From assembly GCA_002360635.1 (NCBI GenBank), contig DEQW01000010.1:1-47432 (forward strand): DNA of 47,432 nucleotides, given 5' to 3'. Below, piece by piece: positions 39,497 through 47,432 of this stretch; within the stretch, counting starts at the first letter, position 1, and each line of letters starts with the position of its first letter. The stretch comes from Flavobacteriaceae bacterium UBA3356. Lineage in GTDB: Bacteria > Bacteroidota > Bacteroidia > Flavobacteriales > Flavobacteriaceae. The translations under genes and the position numbers were made by a program. Under the pieces are notes generated by a model. The model had not been told where the DNA came from. It was given only the letters and a program-made list of their open reading frames with translations, and ran no database searches.

Positions 39497-41953
39497 ATGA
39501 AAAAACTTACCGCATTACTTATTTTTCTACTTGTTTCTTCAGCATTTTATGCTCAAGTAGATAAAAATTATCAAAAACCTCCTAAAGAAATTCTCGATTT
39601 AGTTGAAGCACCTCCTGCTCCTTCCGTAATTATTGATGACAAAGGTGAAAACGTTGCCCTTTTATATCGTGATTCTTATAAATCTATACAAGAACTTTCC
39701 GAAACCGAAATGCGTTTAGGAGGGTTACGTATTAACCCAAAAACCAATATTGGTAGCCGTACCAATTATTATAACAATATTGAAGTAAAAAAAGCAACCG
39801 ATAAAGAATCGAAACAAGTTTCGGGTCTTCCTGAAAACCCTCGGCTATCAAACTTTAGTTGGTCACCCAATCAAAAAATGATTGCTTTTTTACATACTGG
39901 TAAAGAAGGAGTTGAAGCGTGGGTGTTGGATATTGGTAAAAGCTCAGCAAAAAAGTTAACCGGCGCAACCGTAAACGCCAATATGGGCGATGTTATCAAT
40001 TGGTTTAAAGATAGCTCTAGCTTGTTGGTAAAAATGCTACCAGCAAACAGAAAAGAATTAATTAACACTGCTGAAGCTGTACCAACAGGTCCAACCATTT
40101 CAGTTAGTGACGGTGAGAAAGCTCAAAACCGAACGTATCAAGATTTATTGAAAAACCCGAATGATGAAGCTAATTTTGAACAGTTGGCCCTTTCAGAAAT
40201 TAAAAAAGTTTCCATTAATGGGGAAGTAACTTCTTTTCTTCCTACAGCAATGTACCGAAGCATTAGTTTTTCACCTAACGGAGAATATATTTTAGTTTCA
40301 GAAGTAAAGAAACCGTTTTCTTATTTAGTTCCTTATTATCGTTTTCCTTATACTGAAACAGTTTATGACGAAAATGGAAAAGTAGTTACGGTCATAAATG
40401 AAGTACCTTTAGATGAAGTTCGTCCAAAAGGATTTATGGCCACGCGTACGGGTAAACGAAACTTTAGCTGGCGAAATGACCAGCCTGCTACTTTATATTG
40501 GGTAGAAGCTTTAGACGAAGGAGATCCTGAAAATGAAGTTGATTTTAGAGATGTTGTGTACCAAGTTGAAGCACCTTTCACAGGTAAAGGAAAAGAAATT
40601 TTAAAAACTAAAAATAGATTTTCTGGTATTACTTGGGGTGATGATAAAAATGCCATCGCTTACGATTATTGGTGGAATGATAGAAACACCAAAACCTATC
40701 TTTTTAATCCGTCAGATTTATCTCAAAAACCTATTATTATTTCAGATAGAAACTATCAAGATCGATATAGTGATCCAGGAAATTTTGTAACGACACGAAA
40801 TAAATTCAATCGTTCTGTTCTAGACGTTAACAATAGTACTGCTTATTTAATGGGTGATGGATATTCTGAGGAAGGACAGTTTCCTTTTGTAGATGAATTC
40901 AACTTAAAAACCCAGAAAACAAAGCGTATCTATCAATCGAGCTATACTGATAAAAAGGAAAATTTGTATGATGCGATTGATATGAAGAAAGGAAAAATTC
41001 TAGTAAGAATAGAGTCGCAAAATGAATATCCTAATTATTATTTCAGGAATATTTATAAGAAGGAAGACTTAACACCTGTAACTAGTTTTGAAAACCCTTT
41101 TAAAAGTTTACAAAATGTACATAAAGAAGTAATTACATACAAACGTGATGACGGATTAGAACTAGAAGGAACGCTTTATTTACCTGTTGGTTACGATAAG
41201 GACAAAAAAGAAAAGAAACCGATGATTCTTTGGGCTTACCCTCGAGAGTTTAAAGATAAAAGTAGTGCTTCACAAAACACAACCAACCCGAATGAATTTA
41301 TCTATCCATTCTGGGGAAGCCCTATTTATTGGGTAACGCAAGGTTATGTTGTTTTAGACGATGCGGCTTTCCCAATTGTAGGTGAAGGTGATGAAGAACC
41401 AAACGACACGTTTAGAACGCAATTAGTAGCGAATGCAAAAGCTGCTATCGATGCGGTTGACGAAATGGGTTATATTGATAGAAACCGTGTTGCAGTTGGC
41501 GGACACAGTTATGGAGCTTTTATGGTTGCAAATTTATTAAGCCATAGTGATTTATTTGCTGCTGGAATTGCCAGAAGTGGAGCCTATAACCGAACCTTAA
41601 CACCATTCGGGTTTCAAAGTGAAGAACGCAGCTACTGGGATTCACCAGAAACCTATTACACCATGTCACCTTTTATGCATGCTGAAAAAATGAAAACTCC
41701 ATTATTGCTTATACACGGCGAAGCCGATAATAATTCTGGTACGTATCCGCTGCAAAGTGAGCGTTATTTTAATGCACTAAAAGGATTGGGAGCTACTGCC
41801 CGTTTGGTTATGCTGCCAAAAGAAAGTCACGGCTACCGTGCTAAAGAAAGCATCTTGCACTTGCTCTGGGAACAAGATGAATGGTTAGACACGTATGTTA
41901 AAAACAAAGATAAAGCTGTTGAAACTATGAGCAAAAAAACCGAAGGAAAGTAA
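39497..41953 (+). CDS. secreted S9-family peptidase (prolyl oligopeptidase fold, glutamyl-endopeptidase-like)
   Basis: The protein has 818 residues from ATG at 39497 (MKKLTALLIFLLVSSAFYAQ, signal peptide). An N-terminal beta-propeller (about 40-560) precedes an alpha/beta-hydrolase domain (about 565-800). Catalytic residues: serine in GGHSYGAF, aspartate in HGEADNNSGT, and histidine in KESHGYRAKES. The GFQSEERSYWDSPETY stretch and the whole C-terminal domain resemble the S9D glutamyl peptidases of chloroplasts and Bacteroidota (from memory). It probably cuts peptides in the periplasm. A terminator follows at 41980. Confidence 0.92.
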   Translation: MKKLTALLIFLLVSSAFYAQVDKNYQKPPKEILDLVEAPPAPSVIIDDKGENVALLYRDSYKSIQELSETEMRLGGLRINPKTNIGSRTNYYNNIEVKKATDKESKQVSGLPENPRLSNFSWSPNQKMIAFLHTGKEGVEAWVLDIGKSSAKKLTGATVNANMGDVINWFKDSSSLLVKMLPANRKELINTAEAVPTGPTISVSDGEKAQNRTYQDLLKNPNDEANFEQLALSEIKKVSINGEVTSFLPTAMYRSISFSPNGEYILVSEVKKPFSYLVPYYRFPYTETVYDENGKVVTVINEVPLDEVRPKGFMATRTGKRNFSWRNDQPATLYWVEALDEGDPENEVDFRDVVYQVEAPFTGKGKEILKTKNRFSGITWGDDKNAIAYDYWWNDRNTKTYLFNPSDLSQKPIIISDRNYQDRYSDPGNFVTTRNKFNRSVLDVNNSTAYLMGDGYSEEGQFPFVDEFNLKTQKTKRIYQSSYTDKKENLYDAIDMKKGKILVRIESQNEYPNYYFRNIYKKEDLTPVTSFENPFKSLQNVHKEVITYKRDDGLELEGTLYLPVGYDKDKKEKKPMILWAYPREFKDKSSASQNTTNPNEFIYPFWGSPIYWVTQGYVVLDDAAFPIVGEGDEEPNDTFRTQLVANAKAAIDAVDEMGYIDRNRVAVGGHSYGAFMVANLLSHSDLFAAGIARSGAYNRTLTPFGFQSEERSYWDSPETYYTMSPFMHAEKMKTPLLLIHGEADNNSGTYPLQSERYFNALKGLGATARLVMLPKESHGYRAKESILHLLWEQDEWLDTYVKNKDKAVETMSKKTEGK

Positions 41954-41979
41954 GTTACTCAAAAACATACAGAATAGAA

Positions 41980-42008
41980 AAAGGGTGCAAAGTATGCACC
42001 CTTTTTTT
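41980..42008 (+). terminator. terminator after the S9 peptidase
   Basis: AAAGGGTGCA and TGCACCCTTT form a 10-bp stem around AAGTA, followed by more T. It lies 26 nt past the stop codon. Confidence 0.92.
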
Positions 42009-42090
42009 AACAACCTAACCAATAAATAATCGGTAACTTATCTTTTTCATAGCAGTTTTCCAATTATTTACAATAAAGATACAACAATTT

Positions 42091-42127
42091 TGTTTAAAAT
42101 TTTTATTTTAAAGTTAAACAAAATGTT
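42091..42127. promoter_or_regulatory. candidate TetR operator, copy 1 (downstream of the ABC1 gene)
   Basis: TGTTTAA (42091-42097), 16 bp and TTAAACA (42114-42120) form an inverted repeat. The right arm extends to GTTAAACAAAATGTT (42113-42127), a 15-bp match with the copy upstream of the TetR gene. It lies between the S9 terminator and the end of the ABC1 gene. Confidence 0.4.
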
Positions 42128-42136
42128 AAATTTTTT

Positions 42137-43444
42137 CTATACATATTTTTTGTAGTTATTAATTTTTACAAAAGCCCCTAAATCATTCAATAAGTTATAA
42201 AGGCCAAAAAACGTTCTGTTTATATAAAGGAAATGTTTAGAACCTCTATTTCCATTCATTTTGCGCAACTCGGTATCTTTTGAATATTTATCGCTCAAAT
42301 CCGCTATTTTACCAAAGAATTCTTCATCTGAAAAATCAAACGTTTCGCCATGAAAAGGCTTCGTAAACAAGCTCAACATTTCGTGGAAGAGTTCAGAAAA
42401 GAATTTTACCTCTTCGGGTGAATCATCGCTTCGTAAAATTTCAAGCTCGTACATCTTTTCCATAAAAACATCTGGGTTATTAATGTTCTCAGGTTTTGCT
42501 AATTCAAAATAAGGCGTGTAAAATTCTTCAGGTACTTTTTTAATACAACCGAAATCAATTGCAACTAAGTTGGAGTCTTTATCCACTAAAAAGTTTCCAG
42601 GGTGTGGATCGGCGTGAACACTCTTCAATTCGTGCATTTGAAACATATAAAAATCCCACAAAGCCTGACCAATTTTATTTGCCTTTTCTTTATCTGTGTT
42701 GACTTTAGTAAATTCTGAAAGATGTTTCCCTGTCATCCAATCCATCGTGATGATGCGATCGGTCGAAAGTTCTTCGTAATATTTCGGAAATTTTAAATTA
42801 GGAATAGCTGAACACGCTTCGGTTGTAGCTTTACTTTGAGCTATTTCTAAATTGTAATCGGTTTCTTCTAAAAGTTTCCCTTCAATTTCCTTAAAGTACT
42901 TTTCAGAATCTTTCCCTTTTAAATTGAACATTTTAATTGCAAAAGGCTTTACCAATGCTAAATCGCTACTAATGCTATCTGCCACACCGGGATATTGAAT
43001 TTTAACCGCAAGGTTTTTTCCATCTTTCGTTGCTTTATGCACTTGACCAATACTCGCGGCTGCAACAGAGTTTTCATCAAACGTATCAAATAAATCTTCT
43101 GGGGTTTGATTAAAGTACTTGCTAAAAGTTTTTCGTACCAAAGGTGCAGACAATGGTGGAACTTGAAATTGTGCCAGGGAAAATTTTTCAACATACGCTT
43201 TTGGCATAATATTTTTTTCCATGCTCAACATTTGAGCTACTTTTAAAGCGCTTCCTTTCAAATTTTTTAATCCGTCGTAAATATCCTCAGCGTTACTTTC
43301 ATTCAACACGTCTTTATTTAATTCTGGGTTTACGAGCTTACCACCATAATATTTCAAATAGTTGCCACCTACTTTTACACCGGTGCTTACCAGTTTACTG
43401 GCTCGTTTAATTTTTCCCGTAGGGATTGAATCGAGTGTTTTCAT
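42137..43444 (-). CDS. ABC1/UbiB-family atypical kinase (AarF-like)
   Basis: The protein has 435 residues. The ABC1 features appear in order: the KxGQ-type helix as KVAQ (68-71) in GSALKVAQMLSMEKN; the alanine-rich nucleotide loop AAASIGQVHKA near 130; the lysine in NLAVKIQYPG; a catalytic loop VHADPHPGNF near 280; and the metal aspartate of AIDFGC near 298. Family members act as ATPases or kinases that support isoprenoid lipid (quinone) pathways. No long C-terminal membrane anchor is seen. It directly follows the TetR-like gene with no gap, so that regulator probably controls it. Confidence 0.92.
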   Translation of the reverse strand: MKTLDSIPTGKIKRASKLVSTGVKVGGNYLKYYGGKLVNPELNKDVLNESNAEDIYDGLKNLKGSALKVAQMLSMEKNIMPKAYVEKFSLAQFQVPPLSAPLVRKTFSKYFNQTPEDLFDTFDENSVAAASIGQVHKATKDGKNLAVKIQYPGVADSISSDLALVKPFAIKMFNLKGKDSEKYFKEIEGKLLEETDYNLEIAQSKATTEACSAIPNLKFPKYYEELSTDRIITMDWMTGKHLSEFTKVNTDKEKANKIGQALWDFYMFQMHELKSVHADPHPGNFLVDKDSNLVAIDFGCIKKVPEEFYTPYFELAKPENINNPDVFMEKMYELEILRSDDSPEEVKFFSELFHEMLSLFTKPFHGETFDFSDEEFFGKIADLSDKYSKDTELRKMNGNRGSKHFLYINRTFFGLYNLLNDLGAFVKINNYKKYV

Positions 43445-44113
43445 TTAGTTCATTTTATCTTTCCATAGAAATTTTCCGAAATCAACCACACTTTCTAAAG
43501 GTGTATTATCAAACACATCGAATATAGCGCGAACGGATTTTTCAATAACAATATCTGTTTTTTCAAAGGAAGCCGAATTGTCTTCCATCCAATATTTTAA
43601 GATGAAAAGTGTTTGCAGCCAAGCCCCTTCAGAAAATACTGAAACTGGTTGTTTTAATATCTTCAGATTTTTTTCTTCGTTCTTTTCACTTATCAAACCA
43701 GAGGCAAACTCCTTCACCCTACTTCGCAACCCTTTTAACTGCGAAAGGTTTTTCATCATATCTTTATGTTCTTTCAGGGCGAAAAGTACGTAACTGCGAT
43801 TGGCGGTAAGCATTTCAAAGAAAGTGAAGAAAAAAGTAAGCATCTTCTCTTGGTTGCTGAACCCGTCAAAATTTTTATCCTTGTGCGCCAGTTTCAACGA
43901 ATGATCGAAAAATGTATTCCATATTTCATTACGCAATCCATCGAAAGAGCCGAAGAAACTGTAAAATTCCTGTTCGGTCATACTATGTTCTTTACTGAAC
44001 TTATAAACGCTTTTAGGCGTTTGTTCATGTTCGAGAACGTAATTCATATAAGCCGAAATAATACTATCGCGGGTTATATCTTTCTTTTTTGTAGTGGTTT
44101 TTTTAGTTGCCAT
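43445..44113 (-). CDS. TetR-like transcriptional regulator
   Basis: The protein has 222 residues. A lysine/threonine-rich start (MATKKTTTKKKDI) leads to an N-terminal HTH (about 14-60: RDSIISAYMNYVLEHE, VYKFSKEHSMTEQEFYSFFGS, LRNEIWNTFF), which follows the TetR layout although the turn is divergent. The rest is a helical ligand-binding domain. It abuts the ABC1 kinase gene, as the first gene of a two-gene operon. Inverted repeats TGTTTAA-N16-TTAAACA at 44169-44198 and 42091-42120 are candidate operators. Confidence 0.82.
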   Translation of the reverse strand: MATKKTTTKKKDITRDSIISAYMNYVLEHEQTPKSVYKFSKEHSMTEQEFYSFFGSFDGLRNEIWNTFFDHSLKLAHKDKNFDGFSNQEKMLTFFFTFFEMLTANRSYVLFALKEHKDMMKNLSQLKGLRSRVKEFASGLISEKNEEKNLKILKQPVSVFSEGAWLQTLFILKYWMEDNSASFEKTDIVIEKSVRAIFDVFDNTPLESVVDFGKFLWKDKMN

Positions 44114-44154
44114 AAGTTTTAATTTTATGCAGAATCGCTATATCCAATTCTTTA

Positions 44155-44162
44155 CCAAAGAT
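44155..44162 (-). promoter_or_regulatory. likely TetR-ABC1 promoter (-7 box)
   Basis: TATCTTTG on the minus strand, about 42 nt upstream of the TetR ATG, fits the -7 box. TTG is absent at 19-20 bp. The candidate operator at 44169-44198 covers the region where the -33 element should lie. Confidence 0.5.
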
Positions 44163-44168
44163 AAATAA

Positions 44169-44205
44169 TGTTTAATCTATTTGGTGTTACGTTAAACAAA
44201 ATGTT
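44169..44205. promoter_or_regulatory. candidate TetR operator, copy 2 (upstream of the TetR gene)
   Basis: TGTTTAA (44169-44175), 16 bp and TTAAACA (44192-44198) have the same arms and spacing as 42091-42120. The right arm again extends to GTTAAACAAAATGTT (44191-44205). It sits just upstream of the -7 box of the TetR gene, where a repressor would block transcription. Confidence 0.45.
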
Positions 44206-44257
44206 CTGTTAAAGTTTCTGAGTCCTTAGTAGGTAAAAACAGAACTATCTTACAAAG

Positions 44258-44270
44258 TGACAAGCTGTCA
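44258..44270. promoter_or_regulatory. candidate heat-shock-type operator upstream of htpG
   Basis: TGACA-AGC-TGTCA is a short perfect inverted repeat, 64 nt before the htpG ATG. The right arm lies about where the -33 element would be for a TTTATTTG box at 44290-44297. A link to heat shock is only inferred from the neighbouring gene. Confidence 0.35.
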
Positions 44271-44334
44271 TAATTTATTAGAATGGTATTTTATTTGTTT
44301 TATTGATTTCAGAAAAAAACAAAACCTAGATATT

Positions 44335-46227
44335 ATGAGTAAAGGAACTATTAATGTATCGGTCGAGAATATTTTTCCGCTGATCAAAAAGTTTTTATAC
44401 AGCGACCACGAAATATTTTTGCGGGAGCTTATTTCGAATGCAACAGATGCTACACTCAAGTTAAAGCATCTTGCCAATATTGGTGAAGCAAACGATGTTG
44501 CCTACGGAAATCCTAAGATTGAAGTAAAAATCGATAAAGAAAACAAAACGCTTCATATTATAGATGAAGGAATTGGGATGACCAAAGATGAGGTTGAAAA
44601 ATATATTAACCAAATCGCTTTTTCTGGTGCCGAAGAATTTATTGAAAAGTACAAAGATAAAGATGGTGGAGACACTGGAATTATAGGTCATTTCGGTCTT
44701 GGGTTTTATTCTTCTTTTATGGTAGCCGATAAAGTGGAAATCATCACCAAAAGTTTTAAAGACGAGCCAGCCGCACATTGGGTATGTGATGGCTCCCCAA
44801 ACTTCACATTAGAGGATGCTGATAAAGATGTGCGCGGAACGGAGATTATTCTTCATATTTCTGAAGATGAAACCGAATTTTTAGAAGAAGGTCGTATTCG
44901 CGAACTGCTGGTTAAGTATAACAAGTTTATGCCAATCCCTATTAAGTTTGGTATGAAAACAGAAACACTTCCAAAACCAGAAGATGCTAAAGAAGATGAC
45001 CCAGCACCTACCAAAGAGGTTGAAAATATCATTAACAACCCAAATCCAGCTTGGACCAAACAACCGGTAGATTTAGAGGAAGAAGACTATAAAGGTTTCT
45101 ACAGAGAATTGTACCCTATGCAATTTGAAGAGCCGTTATTTCACATTCACTTAAATGTTGATTATCCGTTCAATCTAACGGGAATTTTATATTTCCCAAA
45201 AATGACGAACGATATGAACATACAAAAGGATAAAATCCAATTATATCAAAACCAAGTGTTTGTCACCGATAATGTAGAAGGCATTGTACCAGAATTTTTA
45301 ACGATGCTTCGCGGTGTGATTGACAGCCCGGACATTCCGTTGAATGTTTCGCGTAGTTACCTACAAGCGGATGGTGCCGTTAAGAAAATCTCCAGTTACA
45401 TTACCCGTAAGGTAGCCGATAAGCTGAAAACACTTTTTAACGACAACCGGGAAGACTTTGAGCAAAAATGGAATGACATTAAAGTGGTGATTGAATACGG
45501 AATGTTAACCGAAGACAAGTTTTTTGACAAAGCTCAAAAATTTGCACTGTACCCAACCGTTGACGGCAACTATTTTACTTTTGAAGAATTACAGGAAAAG
45601 ATAAAAGACAATCAAACGGATAAGGATGATAAATTGGTTGTGCTCTATGCTTCAAATAAAGATGAGCAGCACAGCTATATTCAAGATGCCAAAGATAAAG
45701 GCTATGAAGTATTGATGCTCGATTCGCCAATTATTTCACACTTATTACAAAAACTGGAAAGCAGTAAAGAGAACATCAGCTTTGTACGTGTAGATAGTGA
45801 ACCTGTTGAAAATTTAATAAAGAAAGACGAAGAGCAGATTTCTAAACTTTCAGATGAAGAAAAAGAAACACTAAAAACTTTTTTGACGGAAACAGTGCCT
45901 TCAGAAAAATTTACCGTTCAATTGGAAGCTATGGACAGTAAAGCAAACCCGTTTGTAATTACCGAGCCTGAGTTTATGCGCCGTATGAAAGAAATGCAAC
46001 AAACCGGCGGTGGCGGTATGTTTGGAATGGGCAATATGCCAGAAATGTACAACCTGATCGTAAACACAAATCACGAATTGGTTTCTGAAATATTGAACAC
46101 TAAAACCAAGAAAAAGAAAGAGCGATTGGTTAATCAAGCCTTGGACCTTGCTAAGTTGAGTAAAAACTTATTAAAAGGTGAAGACATGACTGCATTTATC
46201 AAAAGAAGTTATGAAATGATTAAATAA
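44335..46227 (+). CDS. htpG: molecular chaperone HtpG (Hsp90)
   Basis: ATP-dependent dimeric chaperone in the cytoplasm. The protein has 630 residues from ATG at 44335 (MSKGTINVSVENIFPLIKKF); an upstream open extension is not conserved Hsp90 sequence. The GHKL ATPase domain shows LRELISNATDA (Asn/Glu box), IIDEGIGMTKDE (DxGxG), and IIGHFGLGFYSSFMVADKV (lid). The middle domain has the catalytic arginine in PLNVSRSYLQ. A C-terminal dimerisation domain completes it, and there is no MEEVD. It ends at the terminator at 46252-46281. Confidence 0.97.
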   Translation: MSKGTINVSVENIFPLIKKFLYSDHEIFLRELISNATDATLKLKHLANIGEANDVAYGNPKIEVKIDKENKTLHIIDEGIGMTKDEVEKYINQIAFSGAEEFIEKYKDKDGGDTGIIGHFGLGFYSSFMVADKVEIITKSFKDEPAAHWVCDGSPNFTLEDADKDVRGTEIILHISEDETEFLEEGRIRELLVKYNKFMPIPIKFGMKTETLPKPEDAKEDDPAPTKEVENIINNPNPAWTKQPVDLEEEDYKGFYRELYPMQFEEPLFHIHLNVDYPFNLTGILYFPKMTNDMNIQKDKIQLYQNQVFVTDNVEGIVPEFLTMLRGVIDSPDIPLNVSRSYLQADGAVKKISSYITRKVADKLKTLFNDNREDFEQKWNDIKVVIEYGMLTEDKFFDKAQKFALYPTVDGNYFTFEELQEKIKDNQTDKDDKLVVLYASNKDEQHSYIQDAKDKGYEVLMLDSPIISHLLQKLESSKENISFVRVDSEPVENLIKKDEEQISKLSDEEKETLKTFLTETVPSEKFTVQLEAMDSKANPFVITEPEFMRRMKEMQQTGGGGMFGMGNMPEMYNLIVNTNHELVSEILNTKTKKKKERLVNQALDLAKLSKNLLKGEDMTAFIKRSYEMIK

Positions 46228-46251
46228 TAGGATTTTTCTTACATTATTAAT

Positions 46252-46281
46252 AAAAACCGTCTTAAAAGACGGTTTTTTTTG
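46252..46281 (+). terminator. terminator after htpG
   Basis: AAACCGTCTT and AAGACGGTTT form a 10-bp stem with a 2-nt centre and a following T run. It lies about 25 nt past the htpG stop. Confidence 0.9.
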
Positions 46282-46325
46282 TTAAAAATTTAAAGTTAAG
46301 TTGTTTAGTTAAAGGTTTTTTAGCG

Positions 46326-46333
46326 TATTTTTG
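46326..46333 (+). promoter_or_regulatory. likely promoter of the HYR-domain gene (-7 box)
   Basis: TATTTTTG lies 26 nt upstream of the ATG at 46360 and fits the -7 box. TTG occurs at 22 bp, a longer spacer than the others in this window. Confidence 0.5.
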
Positions 46334-46359
46334 GGAGTATAACCAAAAATTTAACAATT

Positions 46360-47432
46360 ATGAAAAAAATTACATTGTTGCTTTTTGGGCTTTTATTTAG
46401 TATAACACTAATGGCTCAAGAGCAAGTTTCTTTAACTAAGGCAATTGAAGCTGGTTTAAATTACACTAAATCCAGTTCAACAATTGACAATAAAGATTCT
46501 GCTAAAATTACTCCTATTGTTCAAAGAGCAATTACTTCAACTTTTACCGATCGTACCAGCTTTCAAACAGCTGCTCCTAACTTAACATTAGAGGATTTTG
46601 AAGGTGGGGCTGCACCAAACACCTTCTCTAGTTGCGGTGGCGGTACAGCAAGTTCTAACTCAGGAAGCTGTTTTCCTCCGGGTGAGCTTCAGCCTGGGGT
46701 GGTATATACCGCAACAGGAGGAGATCTTGTTGTTGTTGGACAAGGTAATTTTGGCAATCCGAATCCCACTATTGGATCAAATGTTTTTGCAGATTTTACC
46801 ACTATAGATTTCACAAATAATGATGTGGGATCTTTTGGTTTTGATCTTTACACGTTCTTTAACCCTACCACAGTAGAGATTAGAATTTACGGTACCTCCG
46901 GATTAATAAACTCTTATAGTGTTACCACTTCTAACCCAAGTTTCTTTGGAGCTATCGCCGATGAGATAATTACTAGAGTAGAAGTAGAAGATTTAGCTGG
47001 AATTGAAGCTGAACATATTGCTTTATTAGAATTTGGCCAACCATCCTTCCCACCTGTTATTGCCTGTCCATCAGATATTATGGCAAATACAGATCCAAGT
47101 GAATGTGGTGCCATTGTTAACTTTGCAGATGCGATTGCACTTGATGCTGAAGACGGACCAATTACAGCAGTACAGACTATGGGTCCTGCTAGTGGAACCC
47201 AGTTCCCTACAGGCGACACCATTGTAGAGTTTACGGCAACGGATAGCGACGGAAACGAATCGAGCTGTCAATTCACCGTAACGGTAACCGATATGGAAGC
47301 ACCAGAGGCTTTATGCCAAAACCTAACATTGGATTTAATGGGCGGGTCGTCGGTTTCTATTACACCGGCCGATATTGACAACGGTTCTTCAGACAACTGT
47401 GGCATTGTAGACTACTCTTTGGATATGGACAC
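46360..47432 (+). CDS. secreted HYR-domain protein, 5' part (open at the right edge)
   Basis: The frame is open from the ATG at 46360 to the window edge (357 codons seen). The signal peptide is clear (MKKITLLLFGLLFSITLMAQ). Residues about 60-220 look like a beta-sandwich module (LEDFEGGAAPNTFSSC, GSFGFDLYTFFNP, VEIRIYGTSG), similar to carbohydrate- or surface-associated domains. A HYR domain follows at about 225-310: IACPSDIMANTDPSECGA, FPTGDTIVEFTATDSDGN, SSCQFTVTVTD. A second repeat begins with MEAPEALCQNLTLDL. Cysteines are regular. Such proteins usually end in a T9SS sorting domain, which would be outside the window. Confidence 0.88.
   Translation, partial: MKKITLLLFGLLFSITLMAQEQVSLTKAIEAGLNYTKSSSTIDNKDSAKITPIVQRAITSTFTDRTSFQTAAPNLTLEDFEGGAAPNTFSSCGGGTASSNSGSCFPPGELQPGVVYTATGGDLVVVGQGNFGNPNPTIGSNVFADFTTIDFTNNDVGSFGFDLYTFFNPTTVEIRIYGTSGLINSYSVTTSNPSFFGAIADEIITRVEVEDLAGIEAEHIALLEFGQPSFPPVIACPSDIMANTDPSECGAIVNFADAIALDAEDGPITAVQTMGPASGTQFPTGDTIVEFTATDSDGNESSCQFTVTVTDMEAPEALCQNLTLDLMGGSSVSITPADIDNGSSDNCGIVDYSLDMD

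Overview
The window is chromosomal DNA of a Bacteroidota bacterium, almost certainly a member of the Flavobacteriaceae. The evidence is the low-GC coding style, promoters of the Bacteroidota type (TTG, 19-20 bp, TAnnTTTG), no Shine-Dalgarno sequences, secreted proteins with a type IX secretion (T9SS) sorting domain, bacillithiol synthesis (bshB1), the rpmB-rpmG-DUF4295 ribosomal cluster, and a thrS-infC-rpmI-rplT cluster whose infC starts at a non-AUG codon. I see no insertion sequence, prophage, CRISPR array or integration site. Most of the window is core genome.

Layout. 1-790: three tandem, leftward, consensus promoters that probably drive an rRNA operon lying just outside the left edge, then a structured intergenic repeat, then the thrS promoter. 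791-4118: thrS, infC, rpmI, rplT and a strong terminator. 4139-11304 (leftward): a secreted protein of unknown function usually labelled 'asparagine synthetase B', dnaB, accA, and a coupled tgt / LptF-LptG permease / EamA transporter operon. 11526-14226: a two-subunit transketolase, a tiny charged protein and a PA2169-family four-helix protein. 14307-19369: sulfur and thiol metabolism (MBL-rhodanese persulfide dioxygenase-like protein, bshB1, a Cys/Met PLP enzyme), interleaved with two lipoproteins and tRNA-His. 19433-23357: hutI-hutG-GNAT facing a glycosyltransferase. 23462-33499 (leftward): rimO, SET-domain protein, ftsY, DUF4295, rpmG, rpmB, then an exonuclease/FAH/Hpt/cinA operon, a 2-oxoacid dehydrogenase E2, a GT2 glycosyltransferase and recR. 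33571-36048: a large T9SS cargo beta-propeller protein. 36176-41953: a sodium:solute symporter, a CoA-binding protein, a 394-bp gene-free region with two terminator-capped stem arrays, fabH, and an S9 peptidase. 42137-46227: an ABC1 kinase/TetR pair flanked by matching inverted repeats, and htpG. 46360 to the right edge: the start of a secreted HYR-domain protein that is still open at the edge.

The most interesting signals are non-coding: the triple rRNA-type promoter with a GC-rich start region shared with tRNA-His and rpmB; two copies of a hairpin repeat whose outer stem covaries; a three-way-junction-like RNA between infC and rpmI; two candidate small RNAs at 38.06-38.33 kb; and paired TGTTTAA-N16-TTAAACA sites around the TetR/ABC1 operon. 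Protein oddities include a tRNA-guanine transglycosylase without its cysteine zinc ligands, an E2 with HxxxNG in place of HxxxDG, and a SET-domain gene right behind ftsY. I do not see a clear new multi-gene system. All functional calls rest on reading motifs by eye, with no database search.
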